Source of the DNA: Exiguobacterium profundum
GTDB taxonomy: Bacteria > Bacillota > Bacilli > Exiguobacteriales > Exiguobacteriaceae
NCBI RefSeq assembly: GCF_001909285.1
Contig: NZ_MRSV01000001.1
Location: 887,331 to 951,330, forward strand
Length of the DNA stretch: 64,000 bases
Reading direction: 5' to 3'
Part shown: positions 8,288 through 16,729 of the stretch, in pieces
Layout of the letters: each line of letters begins with the position of its first letter
Numbering within the stretch: position 1 is the first letter of the stretch
Program-made: the position numbers and the translations under genes
The notes under the pieces: generated by a model
The model's database searches: none
Seen by the model: the letters and a program-made list of their open reading frames with translations, nothing else
What the model was told of the DNA's origin: nothing

Positions 8288-9493
8288 TTAAGACGAAACT
8301 TTCATTTGGTTCAGCCTGTCAAATAGCTTCGCATACAGCCCCATACCGATGAGTGCCGACAGCAAGATGAGTGTGAACACAGCGAGCGGGGAGAGAAATC
8401 CTGATGCAAATACCGTCACTGGTGCGAGGAACTTGCCGATTGTGTTTTGGAGCGTATCGGTCGCGAGGTATTGTCCACGTGACTCGATTGGTGCATAGTG
8501 ACTAACGAAACTCTGACTGACGGGAGAACGAATCAGCTCCCCGAACGTGAACATGGTCGTGACGATGAGCAAGTACCAGATATTTGATGAGAAGGCGACG
8601 AGAAACGTCCCGAAACCTCCTAGGAAAGTCGACAATAGTAAAACACGCCGTTCGTCCCACGCCCGAAACACACGTGTGACAGGAATGATGAAGACGACGA
8701 ACAAGAGGCCGTTATATGCAACGAGCCAGCCGAATAAGACTGTATTCGAGACGTTGAACGTGGCCGGAGTTTGTTCAATCAAATAGACAGGTAAATACAC
8801 GTCTAGCTGCATGATTGGGATTAAGGCGAATACGCCAGCAATCAGATAGAGGCGGAAAAGCGGGTCAATCAAAATCGTCGCATACGACCGCCCTTGGGTG
8901 AAAAATGTCGTTGCGACCGTCTTCTCGGTCGAGACCGGTCGTGTCTCACTGGTTAGAACCGCGAGCAAACCCCCGTAACAAAAAAGAACAAGGGCGCAGC
9001 CGAGGAGGAGCGCCTGACGATACTCGAAAAAGAGGACCGCACCAAGAAGCGGACCGAGAACAGCACCGATATTGTTCGAAGCCATAAACGTCGCGAATAC
9101 ATTCCGTAAATGTTCAGTCGGAACGAGGTCGGCGACCATCGCCGAGCTGGCCGGTTTGTAGATGGCACCCATAAAACCGATGCTGATGTAGGTGATGTAA
9201 TCGACATAGGCGTTCGTTGATAAAGCGAAAACGAGGAATAGGAAACCTTGTGAGAACGTCCCGGCGAGCATGACGGGGCGGCGACCAATCTCATCTGCAA
9301 GCGAACCGCCAATCAAGCTGCCGACTAGCAGGAACAACGGTGGCACGGCCATGAGTAGTCCGGCTAGCTCGACACCGAGCGTCCGGGCGAAATAGACGGT
9401 GATGAATGGAAAGTACATCCAAAACAAGAGGTTGAATAAGCCTTCGCCGAATAAGCGGACTTTCAGATTGAGGTCCCAACGGTATAATTCCAT
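8288..9493 (-). CDS. MFS transporter (drug-efflux type)
   Basis: A 401-residue major facilitator with about 12 membrane helices. The signature loop 2-3 motif is GGSLADEIGRRPVML near residue 63, and the N-terminal half has the GAVLGPLLGAVLF antiporter-like motif C around residue 145, as in proton-driven drug exporters such as Bacillus YttB-like proteins. Start ATG is preceded by GAAAGGAGC. It is monocistronic with its own terminator. The substrate cannot be inferred. Confidence 0.85.
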   Translation of the reverse strand: MELYRWDLNLKVRLFGEGLFNLLFWMYFPFITVYFARTLGVELAGLLMAVPPLFLLVGSLIGGSLADEIGRRPVMLAGTFSQGFLFLVFALSTNAYVDYITYISIGFMGAIYKPASSAMVADLVPTEHLRNVFATFMASNNIGAVLGPLLGAVLFFEYRQALLLGCALVLFCYGGLLAVLTSETRPVSTEKTVATTFFTQGRSYATILIDPLFRLYLIAGVFALIPIMQLDVYLPVYLIEQTPATFNVSNTVLFGWLVAYNGLLFVVFIIPVTRVFRAWDERRVLLLSTFLGGFGTFLVAFSSNIWYLLIVTTMFTFGELIRSPVSQSFVSHYAPIESRGQYLATDTLQNTIGKFLAPVTVFASGFLSPLAVFTLILLSALIGMGLYAKLFDRLNQMKVSS

Positions 9494-9644
9494 AGATATG
9501 CTCCTTTCAAGAGTCTCTCTTTAATGTAAGAGGTCGTGGAGAGAAAGAATAGACTTATGTTGCGGGATTTGCTAGACTAAAAATAGAAATAGCGAATATA
9601 TAGGCGCTTGTTTGCGTTGTACTATAAAACGAACGTATGTTTGT

Positions 9645-9682
9645 AAAATGACCTCCGATATAATCATCGGAGGTCATTTTTA
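9645..9682 (-). terminator. Bidirectional-looking hairpin terminator
   Basis: AAAATGACCTCCGAT and ATCGGAGGTCATTTT form a long stem with a short loop, with T runs on both sides. It directly follows the stop of the open minus-strand frame at 9680-9817, which suggests it once served a gene there. Confidence 0.65.
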
Positions 9683-9817
9683 TTGTGTCGTCTTCATCGA
9701 TTTAAAGCTATGGGCGAAAGATCCCTCAAATAGTTCGTCATTTTCAGGCAACAATTTTCCAATCATCGAGAGGTGTCGGGTAACCTGTGCGCATTGCTCG
9801 GTGTGACTCAGCGATCG
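9680..9817 (-). pseudogene. Possible 3' gene remnant in the 9494-9864 gap
   Basis: The 371-base gap between the MFS gene and the c-di-GMP enzyme holds an open minus-strand frame of about 45 codons, with no proper start, ending in TAA right before a strong terminator. It reads SLSHTEQCAQVTRHLSMIGK, then LLPENDELFEGSF and a short tail, with ordinary amino-acid composition. The upstream end is a stop codon with no ribosome site. I read this as the tail of a deleted gene; I do not recognise the family. The rest of the gap holds only the two terminators and the MFS upstream region. Confidence 0.3.
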
Positions 9818-9830
9818 TCAAAATCCTAGT

Positions 9831-9860
9831 AAAAAATCGACCCCCGTCACGGAGGTCGAA
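9831..9860 (-). terminator. Terminator of the MHYT-GGDEF-EAL gene
   Basis: On the minus strand a TCGACC-rich arm pairs with GGGGGTCGA and is followed by TTTTTT, directly after the stop codon at 9865. Confidence 0.75.
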
Positions 9861-9864
9861 CGAA

Positions 9865-12324
9865 TTAACTTGATGATGCTTTCTTATATTGTTGGAAGAA
9901 GACTTCGATTTCTTCCGCCGGCAAAGGACGATTGTAGAAATATCCTTGTGCCTGATTACATGATTCGGCTTTCAGAAAAGCGACTTGGTTCTCTGTTTCG
10001 ACCCCTTCCGCGATGACGTTCAAATCGAGTTCGTGCGCCATCCGGATGATTGTTTTGACAAGAGCTGCATCTTTTTCGTCGCTCTTGATATTTTTCGTGA
10101 AGTGTTGGTCGATCTTGAGCGTATCGATTGGGAACAGTTTCAAATAACTGAGGGAGGAATACCCGGTTCCGAAATCGTCGATGGAAAGATGGACGCCGAG
10201 GGCGACGAGTTCATGCATCGTTTCGATGGCGCGATCCGCACTTTGGATGACACTCTCGGTCAACTCAAGCTCTAAATATTGTGCCGCAAGACCGGATGAG
10301 GCGAGTGCCCGATTGACGACCTCCGGTAAATCTTTTTGTGCAAACTGAACGGCCGAGATGTTGACGGCGACTCGGAACGGGGGAATCCCCGCATCTTGCC
10401 ACGCCTTGTTTTGACGACACGCCTCATTTAAAACAAACTCGCCGAGACGATGGATGCTCCCTGTTTCCTCAGCAATCGGAATAAACTCACCAGGTGAAAT
10501 CATCCCGAGATCCGGGTGTTGCCAACGGACGAGCGCTTCCATACCGATGATGGTTTCCGTCTCCAACTGAATTTGCGGTTGATAATGTACAGAGAACTCG
10601 CCACGACCGATGCCTTTACGGAGCGCCATTGATAAGTTCGAGCGGCGGGACACTGATTCGTTCAATTCGTTCGTGAAGAATTGATAGCCGTTTTTACCGT
10701 CCGCCTTCGCCCGGTACATGGCGATATCGGCATTCTTAATCAATTCCTCGGCCGTATCGCCATCGGACGGATGGAGACTGATTCCAATCGAGGCACCCGT
10801 GAACACTTCTTCATTCTCGAGTTCAAACGGAGGATGGAGGACGTTGATGAGTTCCTGTGCGTGATGGGCTGCCAAGTTACTTTTCGTATCAGGCGATAAG
10901 ATGATGAACTCATCCCCACCGAGTCGGGCGAGCGTGTCCGTCTTTTTAATGGTCGACTCGATCCGATTGGTTACTTGTTTCAAGAACTGGTCGCCAATCG
11001 AATGGCCGAAGCGATCGTTGATGACTTTGAAATTGTCCAAGTCGATATAGTATAGCGCGAACGGCTCTTGCTGGGATTGACCGAGAAGAGCATCGAGTCG
11101 GTCACTGAACAGGCGGCGGTTCGGGAGTCCCGTGAGTGGATCCAAATACACGAGATCATTGATTTGCGCCTCAATCCGTTTCCGTTCGCTGATGTCACGG
11201 ATGATACTACTGAAGAAGATTCCTTTCTCTGTCTTCCACGTGCCGAGAGACATTTCAATTGGTACTTCGACGCCGTCCTTTCTTAGTCCGATGAGTTCCA
11301 CCGTTTGACCGATGACGCGTTTTTCACCCGTTGCTTCGTAGCGACGCATTCCACGTTCATGCGCCTCGCGGAAACGTTCTGGAATAATGGCGACAATCGA
11401 TTGTCCGACCATCTCGTCAGTCGTGTAACCGAACAAGTCGGTCGCTCCTTGGTTCCACTGTAGAATGACACGAGTGTGGTCAGCGACGATGATGGCATCC
11501 GAGGCGGATTCGATGATGGATTCGAATTTCAACTCGAGTTCTTCCGACTGTGCCTCCAGTTGCGAAGCCGTCCGGAGCGAGATGTACATCAAAATGAAAA
11601 GTGTCATGACGCTCGCTGCGATGACGTAGGCGAGGAGCGTACTGTCGACCGAGTATCCACTGACCGGTTGCGTTCCCTCGCTCATCTCTGTGAAACGAGC
11701 CGCGCCCATCCCGACGTAATGCATGCCGGAAACGGCGACCCCGATTAATACAGAACTGGCAAGGCGACGCCAATGGAATCGGGAGACGTTTGGGATATAG
11801 AAAAGGATATACAGGCCGACGAGCGAAGCCACAAAGGCGACGATGGCAGAAGCGATCCACATGACCGGGTCATAGGTAAGAATCGCATTCATCTGCATCG
11901 CTTCCATCCCGATATAGTGCATCGAAACAACTCCGACACTAATCAAGAAGGCACCAAAGACGAGTTGAATTGGTCTTGTCTCAGGGTGACTGATGATCCA
12001 GAAAGCAAGACCGGAAGCGACGACGGCCGGCACGATGGATAATAATACGATGCCGAGATGGTACGTCACATCATCGTGCAAGTGAAACGCCAGCATACCG
12101 ATGAAGTGCATGGCCCAAATGCCGAGACCGAGGCTGAAGGCGCCAGCTACGACCCACCTGAGTCGCGAGGCGTGCTTCGCATATTTCAAACGACTGCTAA
12201 TATCGAGAGCGACACCGGCAGCGAAGATGGCGACAGCGATGGAAAGAATGACGAGTGGTAAGTTATATGAGCTACTCAGGTGATGTTCGATGAGAAACAG
12301 TCCTTTCGATTTCAAATGGTACAA
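9865..12324 (-). CDS. dgcW: MHYT-PAS-GGDEF-EAL c-di-GMP turnover protein (DgcW/YkoW-like)
   Basis: An 819-residue membrane protein. Seven helices form an MHYT sensor with repeats MHFIGM (72-77), MHYIGM (135-140) and MHYVGM (201-206), proposed to bind copper and sense O2, CO or NO. A PAS domain follows (about 265-380), then GGDEF (motif 469-473, intact) and EAL (EALVRW, DDFGTGYSSLSYLK and AEGVET, all intact). The I-site position reads KKTD, lacking the arginine, so product inhibition may be weak. Architecture and length match B. subtilis DgcW (YkoW). The start is unclear: TTG at 12324 has no ribosome site, while AAAGGA near 12300 precedes no standard start codon. Divergent from the RpiR gene. 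Confidence 0.85.
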   Translation of the reverse strand: MYHLKSKGLFLIEHHLSSSYNLPLVILSIAVAIFAAGVALDISSRLKYAKHASRLRWVVAGAFSLGLGIWAMHFIGMLAFHLHDDVTYHLGIVLLSIVPAVVASGLAFWIISHPETRPIQLVFGAFLISVGVVSMHYIGMEAMQMNAILTYDPVMWIASAIVAFVASLVGLYILFYIPNVSRFHWRRLASSVLIGVAVSGMHYVGMGAARFTEMSEGTQPVSGYSVDSTLLAYVIAASVMTLFILMYISLRTASQLEAQSEELELKFESIIESASDAIIVADHTRVILQWNQGATDLFGYTTDEMVGQSIVAIIPERFREAHERGMRRYEATGEKRVIGQTVELIGLRKDGVEVPIEMSLGTWKTEKGIFFSSIIRDISERKRIEAQINDLVYLDPLTGLPNRRLFSDRLDALLGQSQQEPFALYYIDLDNFKVINDRFGHSIGDQFLKQVTNRIESTIKKTDTLARLGGDEFIILSPDTKSNLAAHHAQELINVLHPPFELENEEVFTGASIGISLHPSDGDTAEELIKNADIAMYRAKADGKNGYQFFTNELNESVSRRSNLSMALRKGIGRGEFSVHYQPQIQLETETIIGMEALVRWQHPDLGMISPGEFIPIAEETGSIHRLGEFVLNEACRQNKAWQDAGIPPFRVAVNISAVQFAQKDLPEVVNRALASSGLAAQYLELELTESVIQSADRAIETMHELVALGVHLSIDDFGTGYSSLSYLKLFPIDTLKIDQHFTKNIKSDEKDAALVKTIIRMAHELDLNVIAEGVETENQVAFLKAESCNQAQGYFYNRPLPAEEIEVFFQQYKKASSS

Positions 12325-12430
12325 AGAGTGAAGCAGTTAAAAAGTGCTTTATTAGAGTAGCACACTCGGGAATCACGCTTCTTGCCTACTTTTGTAAGGT
12401 GGGTCAATCATTTGCATGAATCACACATTG

Positions 12431-12443
12431 CGGAATTTTTTTC
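12431..12443 (+). promoter_or_regulatory. Candidate operator upstream of the RpiR gene
   Basis: CGGAATTTTTTTC is identical to 8098-8110 in the gluconate promoter region and lies 44 bases before the RpiR start codon, followed at once by the palindrome CGAAACGTTTTCG. This fits autoregulation plus control of the gluconate operon by the RpiR protein; inference. Confidence 0.4.
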
Positions 12444-12486
12444 GAAACGTTTTCGTTAGATTGAAGAAGAGAAAGGGTGATTCTTG

Positions 12487-13335
12487 ATGGAAACGATGAA
12501 CGGGACGGCCCGCATTCGTGGTGCCTATTCGACACTGAGTAAAAAAGAACAACGCATTGCCGACTACATTTTAAAGCAACCAGAACAAATCGTTCATCAT
12601 ACCATCAATCAGGTGGCAGATGACCTCGATGTCGCGGAATCCACTGTATTCCGTTTTTGTCAGCGTGTCGGATTTAAAGGCTATCAGGCGTTAAAAATTG
12701 CACTCGCCTCAGATGTCGTCGCGCCGCTTCAAGATATTCATGAAGATATTACCGAGACGGATACGGCACTCGAAATCGCAGAGAAAATTTTTTCGACGAA
12801 CGGTAAGACGATTGAATCGACCCGTCAGATTTTAGATGGTGCCTCTCTTGAGAAAACGGTGGAGTTGTTTCTTGGGGCGCGCCGCATCGAATTTTTCGGG
12901 AGCGGCGGGTCGGCCGTCGTCGCACTCGATGCGTACCATAAGTTTGTGCGGAGCGGGCTTCAGGTGAGCGCGATGCTCGAGTCGCATATGCAGCTCATGT
13001 CAGCCTCACAGCTGACGGCAGAAGACGTCGCCGTCGTCATCTCGCATTCCGGTGCTTCGAAAGAGACGCTCGATATCGCGAAACTGTTAAAAGAGAAAGG
13101 TGTCCCGACAATCGCCATCACGAACTATGCGAAGTCACCTCTTTCGAAGATTGCGGACGTGTCTCTGTTTACGGTGTCTCAAGAAACGGCATTTCGCTCA
13201 GAGGCACTCGCTTCCCGCATTGCGGAACTCAGTCTGATTGACGCCTTGTTTACAGCCGTCATGATTCGGCGAGGGGACGCGGCCCGAGCATCGCTTCAAC
13301 AGATGCGCGAGGCGATTGCCAATCGACGTGTATAA
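12487..13335 (+). CDS. MurR/RpiR-family transcriptional regulator (likely gluconate regulator)
   Basis: A 282-residue protein with an N-terminal HTH_6 domain (residues 1-77, VAESTVFRFCQRVGFKGYQALK as recognition region) and a C-terminal SIS phosphosugar-binding domain (about 120-260, with EFFGSGGSAVVA and ISHSGASKETLDIA). RpiR proteins respond to phosphorylated sugars. The ATG at 12487 is preferred over the TTG one codon upstream; AAAGGGTG lies 8 bases upstream. A 13-bp motif shared with the gluconate operon promoter points to 6-phosphogluconate sensing. It stands alone with its own terminator. Confidence 0.85.
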   Translation: METMNGTARIRGAYSTLSKKEQRIADYILKQPEQIVHHTINQVADDLDVAESTVFRFCQRVGFKGYQALKIALASDVVAPLQDIHEDITETDTALEIAEKIFSTNGKTIESTRQILDGASLEKTVELFLGARRIEFFGSGGSAVVALDAYHKFVRSGLQVSAMLESHMQLMSASQLTAEDVAVVISHSGASKETLDIAKLLKEKGVPTIAITNYAKSPLSKIADVSLFTVSQETAFRSEALASRIAELSLIDALFTAVMIRRGDAARASLQQMREAIANRRV

Positions 13336-13340
13336 CTTCA

Positions 13341-13378
13341 AAAATCTCCCCTCTCTTAGAGAAGGGAGATTTTTTTAT
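13341..13378 (+). terminator. Rho-independent terminator of the RpiR gene
   Basis: AAATCTCCC and GGGAGATTT, with an inner CTCT/AGAG stem, are followed by a run of seven T. The A run on the other side suggests it also terminates the convergent small gene. Confidence 0.8.
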
Positions 13379-13381
13379 TTA

Positions 13382-13624
13382 TTAACGATTGACGGTCTCA
13401 CCACGGTGGGCGGCACTTGATCCGGAAATTCCAGCGATTGATGTCAAGATGAGCGCGACAAAGCTCCAAATCGAAGCTTTCGAAGCCGCTTCGGTTTCCA
13501 ATAACTCTGTATTTTGTGCGACTGCGTCCGCAATCGCTTCCTCGTCGACGGATTGCTTGATCGTTTCCACGCGCTCTGTCAATTGATCGCTCAAATCGGT
13601 TGTAATTTGGTCATTTTTTTGCAT
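13382..13624 (-). CDS. Small tail-anchored membrane protein, unknown function
   Basis: An 80-residue protein starting MQKNDQITTDLSDQLTERVE: a charged, probably helical N-terminal 45 residues, then one hydrophobic segment (SIWSFVALILTSIAGISG) and a short polar tail. I do not recognise the family. No good ribosome site precedes the ATG, so expression or the start is doubtful. It sits between the RpiR gene and the amaP/asp23 operon, on the opposite strand. Confidence 0.5.
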   Translation of the reverse strand: MQKNDQITTDLSDQLTERVETIKQSVDEEAIADAVAQNTELLETEAASKASIWSFVALILTSIAGISGSSAAHRGETVNR

Positions 13625-13649
13625 GTTTTAATTTTTTACAGGTTAAGAT

Positions 13650-13674
13650 GTTTCAAGTTCAGATGAGCGGGAAT
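13650..13674 (+). promoter_or_regulatory. Sigma-B-like promoter of the amaP-asp23 operon
   Basis: GTTTCA (13650-13655) and GGGAAT (13669-13674) are separated by 13 bases, close to the sigma-B consensus GTTTAA-N12-14-GGGTAT. The operon's Staphylococcus counterpart is sigma-B dependent. Confidence 0.5.
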
Positions 13675-13757
13675 CACTACGACTACCGATTGGTATTGCG
13701 ATTCTGAATCAAGGGTTCGCAACATGAATGATGTGAATGAAAAAGGAGATTGTTGAG

Positions 13758-14300
13758 ATGAATGGATTAAATCGAGCCCTCTTGGTCTTAACGGGCATCG
13801 TCGGGTTGCTAAGTGTAGGTATTCTATTGCTTGGCGTCTACGATGTCCCACAACTCACCCAATATACAGATCAATGGCAAACACAAGACTGGTATATCTA
13901 TACGATTTTAACGATTGGGATATTCCTGGCTGTGATCTTCCTCATCATGCTGATGACGGGACTGGTTGCAAGGCCGAAACCAAAGCGTTATACGATTCAG
14001 ACCGGTGAAGGTCGAATCACTGTCTCAAAAGAGACGATTAAAAAATCGGTATACGAGTCATTGAAACAATTTCAAGGACTGCGTACACCGAACGTAAGCG
14101 TCGACATCGACTCAAAGCGAGAACGTGTCCGCGTCTTCATCGACTGCGCCGTGTTCAATCGCGAAAGGTTACCGACTCTCGGTAAAGACATTCAGACACA
14201 TGTGAAAGAGCGGATTGAATCGTTGATGGAAGTGCCGGTAGCAGATGTGACATTGAATATCCACGATACGAAGCTCAAGACGTCTGAGCGCGTCATATAA
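13758..14300 (+). CDS. amaP: Alkaline shock response membrane anchor protein AmaP
   Basis: A 180-residue protein with two N-terminal membrane helices (about 6-26 and 45-72) and a cytoplasmic Asp23-like domain (TGEGRITVSKETIKKSVYE onward). AmaP tethers Asp23 to the membrane in staphylococci. The start at 13758 has AAAAAGGAG 9 bases upstream; the ATG at 13737 has none. First gene of the amaP-DUF2273-asp23 operon behind a sigma-B-like promoter. Confidence 0.85.
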   Translation: MNGLNRALLVLTGIVGLLSVGILLLGVYDVPQLTQYTDQWQTQDWYIYTILTIGIFLAVIFLIMLMTGLVARPKPKRYTIQTGEGRITVSKETIKKSVYESLKQFQGLRTPNVSVDIDSKRERVRVFIDCAVFNRERLPTLGKDIQTHVKERIESLMEVPVADVTLNIHDTKLKTSERVI

Positions 14301-14312
14301 GGAGGTGCTGTG

Positions 14313-14519
14313 ATGGCTACGAAAACCCAACTAAAACCTTATCGCTTCCGACTCGTCGGGGCATTGATCGGTCTCATCATCGCGGTACTGTTCCTGACGC
14401 TCGGATTTGGGCCGACACTTCTCATTGTGACGCTCACATTGATTGGTTTTCTAATCGGGAAATGGCGTGACGGTGCACTGCGTATCGAGGAATGGATCAC
14501 ATTCTTCACACGAGATTGA
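14313..14519 (+). CDS. DUF2273 small membrane protein
   Basis: A 68-residue protein with two closely spaced hydrophobic segments (residues 15-50) and a basic, charged tail (KWRDGALRIEEW). This family is found between AmaP and Asp23 genes in many Bacillota, as here. GGAGGTG precedes the ATG at 14313. Its role in the cell-envelope stress complex is not known. Confidence 0.8.
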   Translation: MATKTQLKPYRFRLVGALIGLIIAVLFLTLGFGPTLLIVTLTLIGFLIGKWRDGALRIEEWITFFTRD

Positions 14520-14574
14520 CCCTCGTGGTCAATCGGTAAAACAGACTCATAAACAAAAAAGGAGAGCATGAATC

Positions 14575-15024
14575 ATGGCAAACGAAAACTTAAACGTAAC
14601 AACGAATGAAACGAACGAACAACAGGCACGACAAAACAAATTGACGTTCGAGGAACAAGTCATCAAAAAAATCGCAGGTCTCGCGACGAGTGAAGTCCAA
14701 GGAATCTTGTCGATGAGCGGTGGCTTTATGAGCGGATTGACAGACCGATTCCGCAGCACAGAAGACATCACGAAAGGAATCGGCGCTGAAGTCGGAGAGA
14801 AGCAAGTCGCGCTCGATTTGCGTGTCATCGTCGAATAAAGAAAAAACATCCCGTCCGTCTTCAATGAGACCGTCACAAAAATCAAGAAGGCGATGAACGA
14901 TATGACTGGTCTTGAAGTTGTCGAGGTGAATATGCACGTCGAGGACGTCATGACACGTGAGGAATTCGAAGCAAAGAGCAAGTCGAACGACGCTGAAACG
15001 GAGCCGTCACGCGACCTTGTATAA
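14575..15024 (+). pseudogene. asp23: Asp23/Gls24-family envelope stress protein, interrupted by an in-frame TAA
   Basis: The frame starts MANENLNVTTNETNEQQ and carries the family signature QVIKKIAGLATSEVQGIL, but meets TAA at 14836-14838 (codon 88), right after VALDLRVIVE. The same frame then continues without any shift for 61 codons with clear Asp23 sequence (PSVFNETVTKIKKAMNDMTG, VVEVNMHVEDVMTREEF) to TAA at 15022. Relatives have YGKNIP where this reads stop-R-KNIP, so two adjacent base changes (TACGGA to TAAAGA) would explain it. Either the product is truncated and probably inactive, the stop is read through, or it is a base-calling error. Confidence 0.8.
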
Positions 15025-15034
15025 CCGAAGCGCT

Positions 15035-15068
15035 GACCTGGACCTCTCAAAAGGTCCAGGTTTTGTTT
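15035..15068 (+). terminator. Terminator of the amaP-asp23 operon
   Basis: CCTGGACC and GGTCCAGG form a stem with an eight-base loop followed by TTTTGTTT, 12 bases after the asp23 stop at 15024. Its position supports 15024, not 14838, as the original gene end. Confidence 0.75.
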
Positions 15069-15148
15069 GAGTAGAAAAGGGTTAGTTCCTGGAGAATCGT
15101 GGAATTACTAAAGATAGACGGAAGCCCTAGAGATGAGAGGAAAACGCC

Positions 15149-15535
15149 ATGCACAACATTGAATTTTTTTCACCATTTTATTATGAGACGTTTAAGCAAC
15201 TTGCGAGACACTTAGAAGACCCGGGCAGCGTCGACCGAAAATATTTCGCCGCCCTGTACGTCATCGCCGGGAATGATTGCGTCCGTGACATGTTGCTTCC
15301 TTATATTGACCTACAAACAGGTGTGATTCGAACAGCTCAAATTATCGACGAGAACACATTCACGAAAGAGACGCTCGTCCTCGTCAAATTGGTTATCCAT
15401 TTATATAACTCGAAAGAATGGGTGCTTCCGACCGAGTTGATCGCCTTGCCGGAAGAGTACTATAAACTGGCGATGCAAGGCATTACGTTATGTAGAAATG
15501 AGCAATTTGATGAGATTAAGATTCCCAGCGATTGA
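15149..15535 (+). CDS. Conserved hypothetical protein (DUF6075-like)
   Basis: A 128-residue soluble protein (MHNIEFFSPFYYETFKQLAR). The pattern of an early F-F-x-x-x-F-Y-x-T-F segment, a central ALYVIAGNDCVRDML and a later LVKLVIHLYNSKEWV resembles DUF6075 proteins of Bacillota; this is recalled similarity, not a search result. No catalytic motif is apparent. GAGAGGA lies upstream of the ATG. It is a single gene between terminators, so its context gives no function. Confidence 0.6.
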   Translation: MHNIEFFSPFYYETFKQLARHLEDPGSVDRKYFAALYVIAGNDCVRDMLLPYIDLQTGVIRTAQIIDENTFTKETLVLVKLVIHLYNSKEWVLPTELIALPEEYYKLAMQGITLCRNEQFDEIKIPSD

Positions 15536-15608
15536 AGATACGACTAGATATTACTTCAATAAGCGTTTTTATAGTACTTTTGTGAATTTGTTTTCTGCTG
15601 ATCTGATA

Positions 15609-15659
15609 AGTGACAAAAGACGTCTGCTCCCCATCTTGGAGCAGACGTCTTTTGTCACT
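15609..15659. terminator. Bidirectional terminator with a 21-bp perfect stem
   Basis: GTGACAAAAGACGTCTGCTC and its exact complement flank a 7-base loop. Both arms contain the AAAAGACG/CGTCTTTT core, so it can terminate both the DUF6075-like gene and the convergent catalase, whose stop codon lies inside the right arm. Confidence 0.75.
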
Positions 15660-16533
15660 TCCCTTTTAAATGATCTGTTACTTTCTTCGCCATTTTTTCA
15701 ACACTTCTAGGGTGATCTAAATCGTGATGTAGCGTCGCATCAGGTCGATTCATCACCGGCTTTTGTCCTTGTGGTGCAGGATCACTCAGATAAATGAAAT
15801 CTCCCGAACCGTCTGGCGCAGAACCAGTTGCCCATTTCCCTTTGCTTGATTCATTCCCTTCGGAAAGATCCCAAAACTCGAGTCCATGTTTTTCAGCTTC
15901 CTTTTCGTCTTTCGCTGGGAAACTTGCCGGGACCACTACTCCGTTCTTCTGTTCCAGTTCATCGATGGCGGCCATCCATTGGTATTGATGGTATCGATCA
16001 CGTGCTAACATTTTACGAAATACTTTACGAACTCCTTCGTCTTCTGTCATATGGTACAGTCTTGAAACTTGAAGCCGCCCCTGCGTCTCAGCATGTAAAT
16101 TTGAACGCATATCGGCTAGGAGGTTTCCACTGGCTACAATGTAAGACCCGTTCCATGGAACGCCATTCGAGTTCGTTGGCATACCTCCAAGTCCGCTGAC
16201 AATCAAATGTTGAGGATTCATTCCACCAAGGATAGCCGCGGTAGCAGGATCTTTTGCGGCCTCAGCCTGTTCTGCTGGTGATGCCTCATCGAGTAACTGC
16301 GAGATGAGAGCACATAGCATTTCAACGTGACCGATTTCTTCTGTTCCGATGTCCATCAGCATGTCTTTAAATTTTTCTTCACCCCGACAATTGAAGCCTT
16401 GGAACAAATATTGCATCATGACGGTCATTTCCCCAAATTGACCACCAAGTACTTCTTGAATTTGTCGAGCTAACTGTGGGTCTGGACGATCAACCTGTAC
16501 TTCAAACTGTAATTCTTTTTGATGAAGAAACAT
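15655..16533 (-). CDS. Manganese catalase
   Basis: A 292-residue di-manganese catalase that disproportionates hydrogen peroxide. Metal ligands of the ferritin-like four-helix bundle are visible: GGQFGEMTVMMQYLFQGFNC gives the first glutamate, TEEIGHVEML the Glu/His pair, and NLHAETQGRLQV plus ARDRYHQYQWM the second half. The C-terminal lid (FWDLSEGNESSKG) is typical of the Bacillus YjqC/YdbD type. AAAGGAGGAATTGG precedes the ATG at 16533; an upstream TTG-initiated extension is rejected. Divergent from the Rieske oxidoreductase, with a shared control region. Confidence 0.93.
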   Translation of the reverse strand: MFLHQKELQFEVQVDRPDPQLARQIQEVLGGQFGEMTVMMQYLFQGFNCRGEEKFKDMLMDIGTEEIGHVEMLCALISQLLDEASPAEQAEAAKDPATAAILGGMNPQHLIVSGLGGMPTNSNGVPWNGSYIVASGNLLADMRSNLHAETQGRLQVSRLYHMTEDEGVRKVFRKMLARDRYHQYQWMAAIDELEQKNGVVVPASFPAKDEKEAEKHGLEFWDLSEGNESSKGKWATGSAPDGSGDFIYLSDPAPQGQKPVMNRPDATLHHDLDHPRSVEKMAKKVTDHLKGK

Positions 16534-16645
16534 CCAATTCCTCCTTTGTGTATAAAACGAGTGAAATAGCACAACAATCAACTTGTTCCACTCATTTCAC
16601 AAAGTGAAACATTTTACCACTAGATTATAAATTTGATGCCATTTT

Positions 16646-16671
16646 GTTTTCGTTTAGAGAATGAGGGGTAA
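16646..16671 (+). promoter_or_regulatory. Sigma-B-like promoter of the Rieske oxidoreductase gene
   Basis: GTTTTC (16646-16651) and GGGTAA (16666-16671) are 14 bases apart, a good match to sigma-B promoters. On the other strand, GTTTCA at 16605-16610 with GGAACA about 15 bases on may be a weaker one for the catalase. Confidence 0.5.
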
Positions 16672-16729
16672 CTCAACTAGGCATTTGTATTTAGACGAGA
16701 GAAGAGCGTTAAAAAAGGAGGATGATTTC

